From Baffinella frigidus (taxonomy: Eukaryota > Cryptophyceae > Cryptomonadales > Baffinellaceae): 22,641 bases of DNA. Shown here one piece after another: positions 1 to 8,572 of this stretch (its first letter is position 1; every line of letters begins with the position of its first letter). The DNA is taken from the NCBI GenBank assembly GCA_026770585.1, contig MU647195.1, positions 130,567 to 153,207 on the forward strand, given 5' to 3'. Under the pieces are notes generated by a model. That model searched no databases. It worked only from the letters and a program-made list of their open reading frames with translations, and was not told the DNA's origin. Position numbers and translations under genes: made by a program.

Positions 1-109
1 ATGCACGGTGGCAGAGAGGGACATAACTGGGACAGAAACGGCCCCCCGGGCGGGCAGGGTCAACGAGGCGTCCACAACGAAGAGCGCAACGGTGCGAACG
101 ATCTACTCC

Positions 110-215
110 CGCCGAGTATTCAAGTTGCATACGATCTGGCAACGAAAATTACTACACGATTGGTTCATACAAGCAATTGTAAAAACATTGTGTGGTAAGT
201 TTCGTTGCGAAATGG
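110..215. mobile_element. Foldback element, family with TACGATCTGGCAACGAAAAT arm
   Basis: Left arm TACGATCTGGCAACGAAAAT then TACTACAC; right arm GTGTGGTAAGTTTCGTTGC. The flank CCCGCCGAGTATTCAAG is shared, in reverse orientation, with the copy at 20811-20925. Non-autonomous MITE-like; no transposase is visible. Confidence 0.7.
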
Positions 216-220
216 CCTTC

Positions 221-378
221 CACACAGCGGGCTTCGAAGGGATTTTGAATAACCCCTAAGCGATAAGACCTAGGACCCTACGGTAGGCAACCCGTAGGGG
301 TATAGGGGGGTTCCTACGGATAAGGTAACGGAAACTCGGCCCGATTCGGGCCGAAAATCCCTTCGAAGCCCGCTGTGT
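221..378. mobile_element. Foldback element, family with CAGCGGGCTTCGAAGGGATT arm
   Basis: Arms CACAGCGGGCTTCGAAGGGA and its complement near 355-378, with the core CCTAGGACCCTACGGTAGGC inside. A diverged copy lies at about 2824-2957. MITE-like, no coding capacity. Confidence 0.75.
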
Positions 379-448
379 GGGTTGGGGCCTCCACAACGAA
401 AAGCGCAATGGTTCGCCCGATCCAGGCATAGTAAATTGAATAGGACGA

Positions 449-592
449 TTTACTATGGACTAAGCGAGATTTACTATGGACTTAGTAAGATTCACTATGG
501 ACTTAGTAAGATTTACTATGGACTTAGTAAGATTTACTATGAACTTAGTAAGATTTACTATGGACTTAGTAAGATTTACTATGGACTTAGCA
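449..592 (+). repeat. 21-bp minisatellite
   Basis: About seven tandem units of ATTTACTATGGACTTAGTAAG, flanked on both sides by related copies of CATAGTAAATTGAATAGGAC (from about 426 and 725) and by ACAACGAAGAGCGCAACGGT (76 and 592). The open frame across it is a translation of the repeat, not a credible gene. Confidence 0.9.
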
Positions 593-609
593 CAACGAAG
601 AGCGCAACG

Positions 610-1200
610 GTGCGAACGATCCCCGATGAAAGCCTAGATGATTTGCAGGCCTGTTTTCGTCTTAATCCCGTGTATCACATCTCTTCCAGGCAACGGTGGG
701 AATGATCCCCGAGCCCGGTCCAGGCATAGTAAATTGAATAGGACGATTTGCTATGAACTCAGTAATTTTACGTAGTTGACGTAATTTTCCCCGAGGAGGA
801 TGAGGAGGCGGCCACACGAGGCTACCGAGGCCAACAGAATAAAACGGACTTTTCAAGTTTTGTGGGCAAATGATCACGTTTCCGCCCGCTGAGCGGTCGG
901 ACCTGTGTAAAGTCGCTGCTTTTCATCTGAAAATTACTACACACGTTTACAATCGACATTTATTCTGTTCGCATAGGTGGCCTCGTGTGGGGAGGAGGAC
1001 CACTAGCCCTTGGAGGTGGCTCAAATTGTGGTCTGGAACAGAAATCCCAAACGTTGACTTTGTACCAAGATTGCGACTTCTCAAGTTGTAGCGGGGTCGA
1101 ATCGACCCCGCTGTAAGGTAAAATGGCTCAAACTCCAAAATGGCTCAAACTCCGAGAAAATGGCTCAAACCCCGGGCTGGTGGGAGGAGGGGCGGGCGGA
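610..1200. other. No gene recognised; scattered repeats
   Basis: Contains a diverged flank of the minisatellite, a GAAAATTACTACACACG relic near 930, a hairpin CGGGGTCGAATCGACCCCG near 1092, and three AAATGGCTCAAAC units near 1120-1170. A related hairpin occurs at about 9225. Confidence 0.5.
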
Positions 1201-1207
1201 GATCGAG

Positions 1208-1579
1208 GTAACCCCTGAACCCGAAGTCCTAAACCCTGAACTTTAGGCCCTGAACCCTAAGCCTTACACCCGAAGCCCTAGGCCCTGAACCCATAGCCCT
1301 AGACCCGAAGCCCTAAACCCTGAACCCTACGCCCAAAACCCTAAGCCCTAAACCCTAAGCCCGAGGCCCTGAACCCGAAACCCTTAACCCTAAACCCTAA
1401 ACCCTAAACCCGAGGCCCTGAACCGTAAGACCTAAACCCTAAGCCCTAAACCCGAAGCCCTCAACCCGAAGCCCTAAACCCGAAGCCCTAAACCCTACGC
1501 CCGAGGCCCTGAACCCTTAACCCTAAACCCGAAGCCCTAAGCCCTGGGCCCTAAGCCCTGAACCCCAAAACCTGACCAG
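1208..1579 (+). repeat. Degenerate telomere-like CCCTAAA/CCCGAAG/CCCTGAA array with intron-like ends
   Basis: About 50 degenerate heptamers occur in tandem, the C-rich strand on plus. The array begins at ATCGAG|GTAACCCCTG and ends at CCTGACCAG|GAGGAGG, so it has the GT...AG borders and repeat composition of the introns in the downstream gene. I find no recognisable protein in the flanks. It may be an intron of an unidentified or decayed gene, or a plain repeat array. Confidence 0.7.
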
Positions 1580-1795
1580 GAGGAGGAGGAGAGGGTGGGG
1601 GGCGGGATGCCGGGCGGCGCGAGTACCGAGGTGCCCCCCTCCCGAAATGTGCGTCAGATGACACACGAGAACGTGTTTCATCAATGCCTGTCTGCCCATG
1701 AAAACTACTACGCACTTGGATCATACTAGGAATAGCAGAGCATGTGTGGTGCAATTTTCATTGCTACGCAAATGGTAAATGTCGGGGTGGTCGGG

Positions 1796-1915
1796 GCGGG
1801 ATAATATCCCTTAAGTGGCCAGGGGGTCAAAATTGACCCCCAAGAGGTCCTAGGCAGGTCCTAGGGCCCTACGGTAGGGCGTCTGAGCCTACTCGCCACT
1901 TAAGGGATAATAGAG
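1796..1915. mobile_element. Foldback element, family with ATCCCTTAAGTGGC arm
   Basis: Inverted ends ATCCCTTAAGTGGC and GCCACTTAAGGGAT enclose AGGCAGGTCCTAGGGCCCTA and CGGTAGGGCGT. Related copies are at about 3001-3104 and 21904-22011. Confidence 0.75.
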
Positions 1916-1984
1916 CATTTGTGTGGTAAATTTCGGGGGGCGGGATGACGGGAGGCACGGTGACCGCCACGAGTACCGAGGTGC

Positions 1985-2131
1985 CCCTAAACCCTAAACT
2001 CTAAACACCAAACCCTAGACCCTGAACCCTAAACCCTACACCCTAAACTCTAAACCCTCAACCCCAAACCATGAACCCTGAACCCTAAACCCTGAACCCT
2101 AAACCATAAACCATAAACCATAAACCCTAAC
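1985..2131 (+). repeat. Second telomere-like array
   Basis: Tandem CCCTAAA, CCCTGAA and ACCATAA units with the C-rich strand on plus. It directly follows GAGTACCGAG|GTGCCCCTAAA. The same GAGTACCGAGGTGCCCC string occurs at about 1620-1636 without an array. Confidence 0.75.
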
Positions 2132-2393
2132 CCCTGGGTGTCGTCATTCGCGAGTAACCCCTGTACCACAAGAGAGATTGATAATTTATTGCCAAACAAC
2201 CAGCGTCAGCGCCGCACATGCTACGCATCGTGCCACTTACTGTACCCCGTGTCGGCCGCTCATACGAGCATTTTTCGGATGGATTCTAACTCCACCTCCT
2301 GCACCCTGTACCACAACAGGGAGGGTGGACCGCGAAGAGGGGGGGGAGATGTGAGTCGCTCGGCAGAGAGGTTATGAGCCCCTCTACAACGAA

Positions 2394-2571
2394 AGGAAGC
2401 ATGGCGTTTCTACAGAACAAGTTCCGGTGTCCGCCTATGTTGGGAGCTCGAAGAACCTAAAGGACCTAAAAATGTACATCCTCGCTGCAATCCGAAAGGA
2501 AGCAGGGCTTTCCCACAGAGCCAGTTCCAGCGTCCGCCTATGGTGGGAGTTAAAAGAAGCTGAAAGACCTT
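2394..2571 (+). mobile_element. Dispersed short repeat (GGAAGCATGGCTTTTCTGCAG type), two tandem copies
   Basis: Consensus GGAAGCATGG then CAAGTTCCGGTGTCCGCCTA and GTTGGGAGCTCGAAGAACCT; copies at 2394-2475 and 2490-2571. Further copies on the opposite strand are at about 3490-3549, 5016-5107, 7271-7372 and 8085-8159. About 80-100 bp, no inverted ends seen, so possibly SINE-like. Confidence 0.7.
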
Positions 2572-2633
2572 ACGGACCGCACGTGTCTCGCGTCTCTCTC
2601 ACTCCTCTGAGCCGCTCCGTTGCGCGGTCGTGT

Positions 2634-2754
2634 TACAGGGGTACCTCGCTCATAAGAAACGCCCACCCCCTTAGGACCACCGTAGGGCCCTAGGCATAGG
2701 CCTACTGCAGGGCCTTAGGAGGAGGCGGTTTCTGATGAGCGAGGTGTCCCTGTA
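2634..2754. mobile_element. Foldback element, TACAGGGGTACCTCGCTCAT family, copy 1
   Basis: Inverted ends TACAGGGGTACCTCGCTCAT and ATGAGCGAGGTGTCCCTGTA with the core AGGACCACCGTAGGGCCCTA. This is the commonest element in the window; open frames that read YRGTSLIRN or LMSEVPL come from its arms. Confidence 0.8.
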
Positions 2755-2823
2755 TGCGATCAATAAACGGCGCTTTCCTGCGGAATCCAACGCGTGCACC
2801 CCCGGAGTGTGTACAAGGGGCAA

Positions 2824-2957
2824 CACAGCGGACTTCGAAGGGGTTTGAATCACCCCTGAGCGATAAGACCTAGGACCCTACGGTAGGCAACCTGTAGGGT
2901 CATGGGGGGGTTCTTACGGATAAGGTACATGTAACGGAAACTCGGCCCGAAATGCTT
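2824..2957. mobile_element. Foldback element, second copy of the CTTCGAAGGG family
   Basis: Shares CAGCGG.CTTCGAAGGG, GCGATAAGACCTAGGACCCT and GTAACGGAAACTCGGCCCGA with the copy at 221-378. The right arm appears truncated. Confidence 0.7.
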
Positions 2958-3000
2958 TCCTACGGAATCCAACGCGTGCAGCCAGAACACACTCCTGGTG

Positions 3001-3104
3001 TATCCTTTAAGTGACCGTAGGGCAAATATTCACCCTTACTCGCCCTAGGCAGTTTCTAGGGCCCTACCGTAGGGCGTATGAGCCTACTGGGCACTTGAGG
3101 GATA
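3001..3104. mobile_element. Foldback element, second copy of the CCTTAAGTG family
   Basis: Starts TATCCTTTAAGTGACC and ends GGGCACTTGAGGGATA, sharing CTAGGGCCCTACCGTAGGGC with the other copies. Confidence 0.7.
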
Positions 3105-3180
3105 AGGGGGTACAGGGGTTACTCGAAGTTATGGACACATACCGCCCCAGGGTCCTACAGTAGGGCTAGTCCTAGAAGCA

Positions 3181-3302
3181 TACAGGTGTACCTTGCTCGT
3201 CAGAAAGCGGCTCCCCCTCTAGGACCGTAAAGTAGGCCTATGCCTACGGCCCTATGGTGGTCCTAGGTGGCTGGGTGTTTCTTATGAGCGAGGTACCCCT
3301 GT
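3181..3302. mobile_element. Foldback element, TACAGGGGTACC family, copy 2
   Basis: TACAGGTGTACCTTGCTCGT at the left, TATGAGCGAGGTACCCCTGT at the right. A further partial arm (CCTCGCTCATAAG) lies near 3386. Confidence 0.75.
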
Positions 3303-3489
3303 CGGACCGCCCTAGGGACGATGGATGTCCTTATTCGCGAGTTACCCTCGAAGATTCACTGGACGCACCCGTTGGTACAGCCTTCCTCGCTCATAAGGAG
3401 GCCTCCTTGGCTCAAACCCGGGCTGGTGGGACCCCCTTAGGATCCTACAGTAGGTGCATCTATGGCCCTACGATGAAAATTCCAAACCG

Positions 3490-3549
3490 GATATCCTTTA
3501 GGTCCTTTAGGTTCTTCGAGCTCCCAACCTAGGCGGACACCGGAACTTG
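3490..3549 (-). mobile_element. Dispersed short repeat, GGAAGCATGG type, partial
   Basis: TCCTTTAGGTTCTTCGAGCT and GGCGGACACCGGAACTTGTT match the family in reverse orientation. Confidence 0.65.
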
Positions 3550-3598
3550 TTAAGAACTGATCTGGGGGCAAATCTGGCAACTTAAGACTTGTTCGTAC

Positions 3599-3826
3599 AG
3601 AGCCAATGTAGTAGGGCTTGGCCGAATTGAACCTCGAAGTTACATTTCAATTATTGAGTTTAAACCACACTTGTAATTATTAGTCAACGGCATGATTAGG
3701 ACTGCAAAATTCAAATGATGCGATGATACATCGAATTAAAAACACTGCATGTCCAAAAGGGTAAATCTAGAAGTTCGCATCTTGTTCGCTTCTTGTCGCT
3801 TTGACCAAGTTCTACCTCATTGGATC
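3599..3826. mobile_element. Foldback element, AGAGCCAATGTGGTAGGACT family, diverged copy
   Basis: Ends AGAGCCAATGTAGTAGGGCT and CCAAGTTCTACCTCATTGGA. The interior shares AATTATTAGTCAAC, ACTGCAAAATT and TCTAGAAGTTCGCATCTTG with the copy at 19921-20125, which is in the opposite orientation. Confidence 0.75.
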
Positions 3827-3942
3827 TACTGCGTTTAAATCTATGTAACCTCTGCAACGAGATTCTGTTTATCTACGAGCTCGCAGAACGACAAAAACTC
3901 TCAAGTCTGAGTTTTGTTTTTTACAACCCCATATGCAAATTG

Positions 3943-4128
3943 GTATTGTAGAATTTGGGCTAGCTAGGAATTTTTCAGGGTCGGGTCGGGCAGAAATCTG
4001 ACGAAAATGCGCCATTTTGTGTTATCTTTTGGGTAGGGGATGCTATTTTCTCATCAATAACATAGCATAAAACTTCATTTTTTCGAATTTGCCGACCCGA
4101 CCCCAAATCCAAGCCAAATTCTACAATA
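3943..4128. mobile_element. Palindromic element, TATTGTAGAATTTGGGCTA arms
   Basis: TATTGTAGAATTTGGGCTAG and GGGTCGGGTCGGGC are mirrored by GCCGACCCGACCCC and GCCAAATTCTACAATA. It abuts the larger palindrome at 4134-4347. Confidence 0.75.
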
Positions 4129-4133
4129 GAGCG

Positions 4134-4347
4134 TTTGCGGTAATTGTTGTCCGTTTCGGACGTACGGTTTCCCCGTTTCCCCGTTTTGAAATGGGACTTA
4201 TAGGACGTGACAAGGATTTTAAGTAGTACCAAGAGGCGCAATTCTGGTACTATTTAAAATCCTTGTCACGTCCTATAAGTCCCATTTCAAAACGGGGAAA
4301 CGGGGAAACCGTACGTCCAAAACGGACAACAATTACCGCAAACGCTT
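4134..4347. mobile_element. Long near-perfect palindrome
   Basis: Arms of about 95 bp begin AGCGTTTGCGGTAATTGTTG and end CAACAATTACCGCAAACGCT, around a loop of about 25 bp near 4230-4250. The string CAACCCCATATG occurs just outside the composite on both sides (3924 and 4360). Confidence 0.9.
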
Positions 4348-4796
4348 TACAAAGTTTTGCAACCCCATATGTAAAAAAGGGTTAAATTCTCAACTTTCAT
4401 TGTAAATGGACTTGATACTGATTACTGATTACTGAATTTATTAAAGAGGTTATACACTGAATTTAAAGTTGAATTTCAAATAAAACTCTGAATATCCCCA
4501 AACCCCGCTTCTCAGGTCCTCAGAATTGGCCAAAAAGTTCTCAGGTTTTCAGAATTGGCCAAGTCGGGAAAACGAGGTTGACTAAATTGTTCAAACACGA
4601 CCGCTGTACGCCAGGTGGACAGGTGGGACGAGACGTGAGGACTCTAACAGCCCAGAACCACCTCGGAGGGTGGGTGGGGGAGGGTACTAGACCACAGGGT
4701 CCACCAGCCCTGGGAGGTGGCTCAAATTGTGCTCTGGAGTTTTTCTCAAAAGTATTTTTTTGGACAAAATGTGTCAACTTTTGTTGTATCTACCCC

Positions 4797-4843
4797 AGCA
4801 CCAAAGCACCAAAGCACCAAAGCACCAAAGGACCAAAGCACCA
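4797..4843 (+). repeat. Short CACCAAAG minisatellite
   Basis: Five or six units of AGCACCAA in the gene-free region upstream of PMVK-APRT. Confidence 0.85.
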
Positions 4844-5015
4844 GATCTGTGGTAGATGTCAAGGTAAAATGAAAATGTTCCAGACCACTATTTGAGGCAC
4901 TTCCAAGGGCTAGTGGGTACGCGTTGGCGCCGACGGGGAGCGCAGGCGCCTGCAGGGAAGTCTTTCCAGATTGGTACTTATCGAATTATGGACTCTAAGT
5001 TGCGAGATCGTAGGT

Positions 5016-5107
5016 CCTTTACATCCTTTATGTTCTTCGAGCTCCCAACATAGGCGGACACCGGAACGTATCCTGCAGAAAGGCCATGCTTCCTTTCGGA
5101 TCACATC
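5016..5107 (-). mobile_element. Dispersed short repeat, GGAAGCATGG type
   Basis: Reverse copy with TTCTTCGAGCTCCCAACATA, GGCGGACACCGGAAC and CATGCTTCCTTTCGGATCAC; about 430 bp upstream of the PMVK-APRT start. Confidence 0.7.
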
Positions 5108-5534
5108 AGCCCCCCCGGTGCAGAACTCAAACGGGTGTGAGTCCTTTTAACCTTTAGTCCCTTTCCTAACTTCAGCAAAAAAATTGAGCTCCAAGGGTAA
5201 AGTTTCAGTTGCTGAGAGAAAGAAAACCGTCAATTCCGTTTGAATTATCTTTTGTCCTTGGATTTTTGTGCAAAATGCTGGTAAGAAAAACCGATTTTTA
5301 ATTTGACCAGTCTCGCATCGTTTTTCTTTCTCCAAGAGGTGATCCCTTCGGCCATAGCGTCCTCAAGAGTGGTCGGCCCGCCACCCCGCTGGCCTCTGCG
5401 CCACTACTGGAGGCAGCCTCGTGTGCTGGAGAGGATGCCGGCTCTTGGTCTTCACAGTGGGCGGGTGTAAAAAACAGTTGAGGAACAGGCAAAATCAGGG
5501 TAACCGGGCTACCCCGGCAAAACCAAGAGCCACG

Positions 5535-6574
5535 ATGGCCTCGATGGCGGTGCTGCTCTTGATCGCAATGGTGGTCACGACCGTGGACGCGACCTCTGAG
5601 GAACCACTCGCCGATGGGCCGCTAGGCGACATGCCTGACGATGCCGGCCCTGAACCTGGCTGCGCACGCTGGGTCGACTGGCCACTCTTCTGTGGTTGGC
5701 AGGAGACACTGCTCAGCGATTGGAGGGAGCATCGTCGGCCTGGCGCTGGCGTGGTGATTATCGTGACCGGCAGGAAGAACACCGGGAAAGACTTCCTTGC
5801 CTCGGAGGTCATCGAACCTCTCCTGTCGGCACTTCAGCTCTCGGTGGCCGTCGAAAGCATATCTGCCGCATTCAAGACAGAGGCCGCTGCGCTCCTGGGC
5901 CTGGACCTCGACCGCTTGCTTCACGACAGAGAGTACAAGGAAGCACACAGGCCACAGCTGCTTGAGCTACTGAGCCGGAAGAGGCAGAGCGATGCCAATT
6001 TTGACGAAAACAATTTCTTGGGGATCGTGGATAGGAGCGACGCCGACGTTCTGGTCCTGACCGGCCTGCGCGAGGCCACGCTCTCGAGCAAGCACTACTC
6101 GTCCCTTGCGCACCGCCAAGTTGTCGTCGTCAAGTTGACTAATCAGAAAAGCGACGCCCAACCCGATCCCGCGGAGGATTCCGTCGATGCCATAACCGAC
6201 TGTAAACCCTCAACCCTAAACCCTAATTCCTCAACCCTAAACCCTGAAGCCTGAAGCCTGAAGCCTGACGCCTGAAGCCTGACGCCTGAACCCTAAACCC
6301 TGAACCCTAAACCCTAAACCCCAAACCCTGAACCTTAAACCAGGTGTCGAGGTGGCGAACAGCAAGGACGGGGCAGAGGGCTTGTCAAACGCGTTCTCGG
6401 CGACCGCGATGCCTCCCTTGCTCGACGCAGTCGGTGTCTCGATGGAGCGGGCCGACCCGAACAAGAGTCTGCGGGAGCGGATCATGGCGATACCTGATTT
6501 CCCGCGCGCTGGTACGCCCTCAACACGAAACCCTAAACCCTAATCCTTAAACCCTAAACCCTAAACACTAAACC

Positions 6575-6641
<67 letters not shown>

Positions 6642-7828
6642 ACCCCAAACCCAGAACCCTAAACCCCAACCCCTAATCCCTGAACCCCACACCAGGTGTG
6701 CTGTTCAGAGACGTCAAAGGCTTTCTCTCGGGGCCCGGCGTTCCTCTACCCCCAATCGACGATGCCATCACCACAATCGTGACGTGCGAGTCAGGCGGGG
6801 TCGTCTTTGCCGAGAAACTCGCAGCGTTTTGGGGGCTTGGGCCTCCGGTGGTGATCAGGAAAGTGAGGGCAGAGGATGCAGACGGGGGGATGGTGACGTT
6901 TGGAGGGTCGTTTGTGTCCGGGGTAAACCCTAAGCCCCACACCCTAAACGCCATACCCTCAACCATCAACCCTGAACCTTGAACCCTGAACCCTGAACCC
7001 TGAACCCTGAACCCTGAACCCTGCACCCTGAACCCTGAACCCTGAACCCTGAACCCTGAACCCTGAACCCTGAAATCCCTCAACCCTACACCCTCAACCA
7101 GGTGCGCACCACGTTCGCGTTGGAGCCATTTATCGTACTTCCCTCCCGCGGCGTCCTGTTCGTGGATGACGTCTTGTCCTCGGGTGAGACGCCGCTGCCC
7201 CAACCCTTAACCCTAAACCCTGAACCCTAAACCCTAAACCCCAAACTCGTCGCACCTGCCAGGGACACAGCGTGCATCCTTTAGGTCCTCTAGGTTCTTC
7301 GAGCTTCCAACATAGGCGGACACCGGAACTTGTTCTGCAGAAAAGCCATGCTTCCTTTCGGATCACATTCAGGCCCCCCGGTGCACAGGATCGCGGCAGA
7401 AACGTGCTAAAGGGCTGCCCCAACCCTTAACCCTAAACCCTCAACCCTCAACCCCAAACCCTCAGCCCTAAACCCCAAGACCAACCCCTTAACCCTAAAC
7501 CCCAACCCCCAACCCCCAAACCCCAAACCTAACCTCTAAACCCTGAACCCTGAACCCTGAACCCTGAACCCTGAACCCTGAACCCTGAACCCTAAACCCT
7601 AAACCCTAACCCCCACCCCCTTAACCCTAAACCCCAAACCCCCAACCCTAAACCCCAATCCCAACACCAGGAGAGACGGCGCTTGCGGTGGGTAGACTGC
7701 TTCGCCGGGCTGGAGTCGGCGGGACCAAAGCGTGGTTCGTGGCGGAGTTCTTGGGGCATCAGAGGGACCCGGCGCTGAACGAGCTGTTTGCTGAGATGAC
7801 TTCGATGGTCAAGTTTGAAGGGACGTGA
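5535..7828 (+). CDS. Phosphomevalonate kinase (animal type) fused to adenine phosphoribosyltransferase-like domain, 5 exons
   Basis: Exons are 5535-6201, 6344-6511, 6696-6922, 7102-7183 and 7671-7828. All junctions are GT-AG, phases 1,1,0,1 agree, and the product is 433 residues. Residues 1-19 (MASMAVLLLIAMVVTTVDA) look like a signal peptide. Residues about 72-240 resemble animal PMVK, which converts mevalonate-5-phosphate to the diphosphate: the P-loop GRKNTGKDF (79-87), LGLDLDRLL, YKEAHR (134-139) and KRQSD are visible. Residues about 263-433 resemble APRT: LRERIMAIPDFPRAGVLFRD spans the exon 2/3 junction, VVIRK follows, and VDDVLSSGET (375-384) is the PRPP-binding loop. The start is the first ATG in the open frame (context GCCACGATGG); a GTG-only extension reaches 5421. 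The APRT part looks shortened after the first strand, and the usual DSRG is ESGG (310-313). Introns consist of telomere-like repeat. The domain identities are clear; enzymatic activity is not established. Confidence 0.9.
6202..6343 (+). repeat. Intron 1 of the PMVK-APRT gene, telomere-like throughout
   Basis: The donor is GACT|GTAAACCCT and the acceptor TTAAACCAG|GTGTCG. Between them are only CCCTAAA, CCCTGAA, CCTGAAG and CCTGACG units. The donor itself (GTAAACCCT) is one base from the repeat unit. Confidence 0.85.
6512..6695 (+). repeat. Intron 2 of the PMVK-APRT gene, CCCTCAA array
   Basis: Donor GCTG|GTACGCCC and acceptor CACACCAG|GTGTGC enclose CCCTAAA units and a run of about twelve CCCTCAA heptamers (6573-6646). 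Confidence 0.85.
6923..7101 (+). repeat. Intron 3 of the PMVK-APRT gene, CCCTGAA array
   Basis: Donor CCGGG|GTAAACCCTAAG and acceptor CAACCAG|GTGCGC enclose about a dozen near-perfect CCCTGAA heptamers (6968-7075). Confidence 0.85.
7184..7670 (+). repeat. Intron 4 of the PMVK-APRT gene, telomere-like arrays around a dispersed repeat
   Basis: Donor TCGG|GTGAGACG and acceptor AACACCAG|GAGAGACG. Telomere-like DNA on both sides flanks a dispersed element at about 7271-7372. The string GCTGCCCCAACCCTTAACCC occurs near the donor (7193) and again after the element (7412), so the start of the intron was probably duplicated around the insertion. Confidence 0.8.
7271..7372 (-). mobile_element. Dispersed short repeat, GGAAGCATGG type, inside PMVK-APRT intron 4
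   Basis: Reverse copy nearly identical to the one at 5016-5107, including the trailing CAGGCCCCCCGGTGCA. Confidence 0.75.
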
Positions 7829-7850
7829 GGCCATGGCTGGTGATGCTTAG

Positions 7851-7977
7851 TACAGGGGTACCTCGCTCATAAGAAACTGCCTCCCCCCCTAGGACCACTA
7901 TATGTAGGGTCCTAGGCATAGTCCTACTGTAGGGTCCAAGGGGGAGGCAGTTTCTTATGAGCGAGGTACCCCTTGTA
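7851..7977. mobile_element. Foldback element, TACAGGGGTACC family, copy 3, just after the PMVK-APRT stop
   Basis: Perfect ends, 22 bp downstream of the TGA stop. It was duplicated together with the terminal exon, since copy 4 sits in the same position in the duplicate. Confidence 0.85.
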
Positions 7978-8084
7978 GATAAGACATCATGCTTTGCTGT
8001 TTTTCTGGCGGTTGCGGCCAGTAGACTGCTCCCCCGAGGGGGCGTCGGCGGCACCACCAAAGCGTTGTTCGTGGCGGAGTTTTT

Positions 8085-8159
8085 CAGGTCCTTTAGGTTC
8101 TTCGCGCTCCCACCGTAGGCGGACACTGCAACTTATTTGCAGAAAAGCCATGCTTCCTT
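8085..8159 (-). mobile_element. Dispersed short repeat, GGAAGCATGG type, interrupting the duplicated exon
   Basis: CAGGTCCTTTAGGTTCTTCG to CATGCTTCCTT breaks the duplicate exon between GGCGGAGTTTTT and CTCGGGGCATC. Confidence 0.75.
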
Positions 8160-8403
8160 CCTCGGGGCATCAGAGGGACCCGGCGCTGAACCAGCTGTTT
8201 GCCGAGATGACTTCGATGGTTGTGAGCCTCGGTCGGACAGGTGATGAGCCTCGGTGGTTGACTAATGAAGGTACGTTCTCTCTCGCTTGTGTGTGGGCCT
8301 TGGCCGGCGCGGCCTCTCTCCTCCCAAGCGGGGTCTCATCTGGGAGCGAAGGTCGGTAATGTCAAGTTTGAAGGGACGTGATGCCATGGCTGGTGATGCT
8401 TAG

Positions 8404-8572
8404 TACATGGGGTACCTCGCTCATACATGTAAGAAACTGCCTCCGCCTAGGACCCTACAGTAGGACTATGCCTAGTGCCCCCCCCCCCAGGACCACTATG
8501 TAGGGCCCTAGGCATAGTCCTACTGTATGGTCCTAGGGGGAGGCAGTTTTTTATGAGCGAGGTATCCCTCTG
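8404..8572. mobile_element. Foldback element, TACAGGGGTACC family, copy 4, in the duplicated segment
   Basis: Same flanks as copy 3 on both sides (GATGCTTAG before, TGCTTTGCTGTTTTTCTGG after) with an extra internal repeat of about 40 bp. Confidence 0.8.

Larger units (their letters stand above)
4372..5534. other. Gene-free upstream region of PMVK-APRT
   Basis: It holds a TCAGAATTGGCCAA direct repeat (4518 and 4549), a segment (AGGTGGCTCAAATTGTG near 4717) related to about 1013, a short minisatellite and a dispersed repeat. From about 5110 to 5534 I see no repeat and no homologous protein. The promoter and 5' UTR of the fusion gene are expected there, possibly with an upstream exon. Confidence 0.5.

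Noticed and set aside
449-592. Regularly spaced repeats resembling a CRISPR array
   Set aside because: Units are directly abutting with no unique spacers, and the context is eukaryotic.
382-705. 107-residue open frame rich in YYGLSKI repeats
   Set aside because: It is a direct translation of the 21-bp minisatellite; a unit length divisible by three keeps any frame open.
1208-2131. A true chromosome end
   Set aside because: The arrays are degenerate, interrupted, bounded by unique sequence and followed by 20 kb of genes, so they are interstitial.
3975-4241. 88-residue minus-strand frame
   Set aside because: It lies across the two palindromes, and similar frames appear on both arms; no homology recognised.
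7809-8126. Frames with YRGTSLIRN, MSEVPL or SAYVGSSKNLKDLK peptides, recurring through the window
   Set aside because: These peptides come from the arms of the foldback elements and the short dispersed repeat in various frames, without a start, stop or length pattern of a gene.
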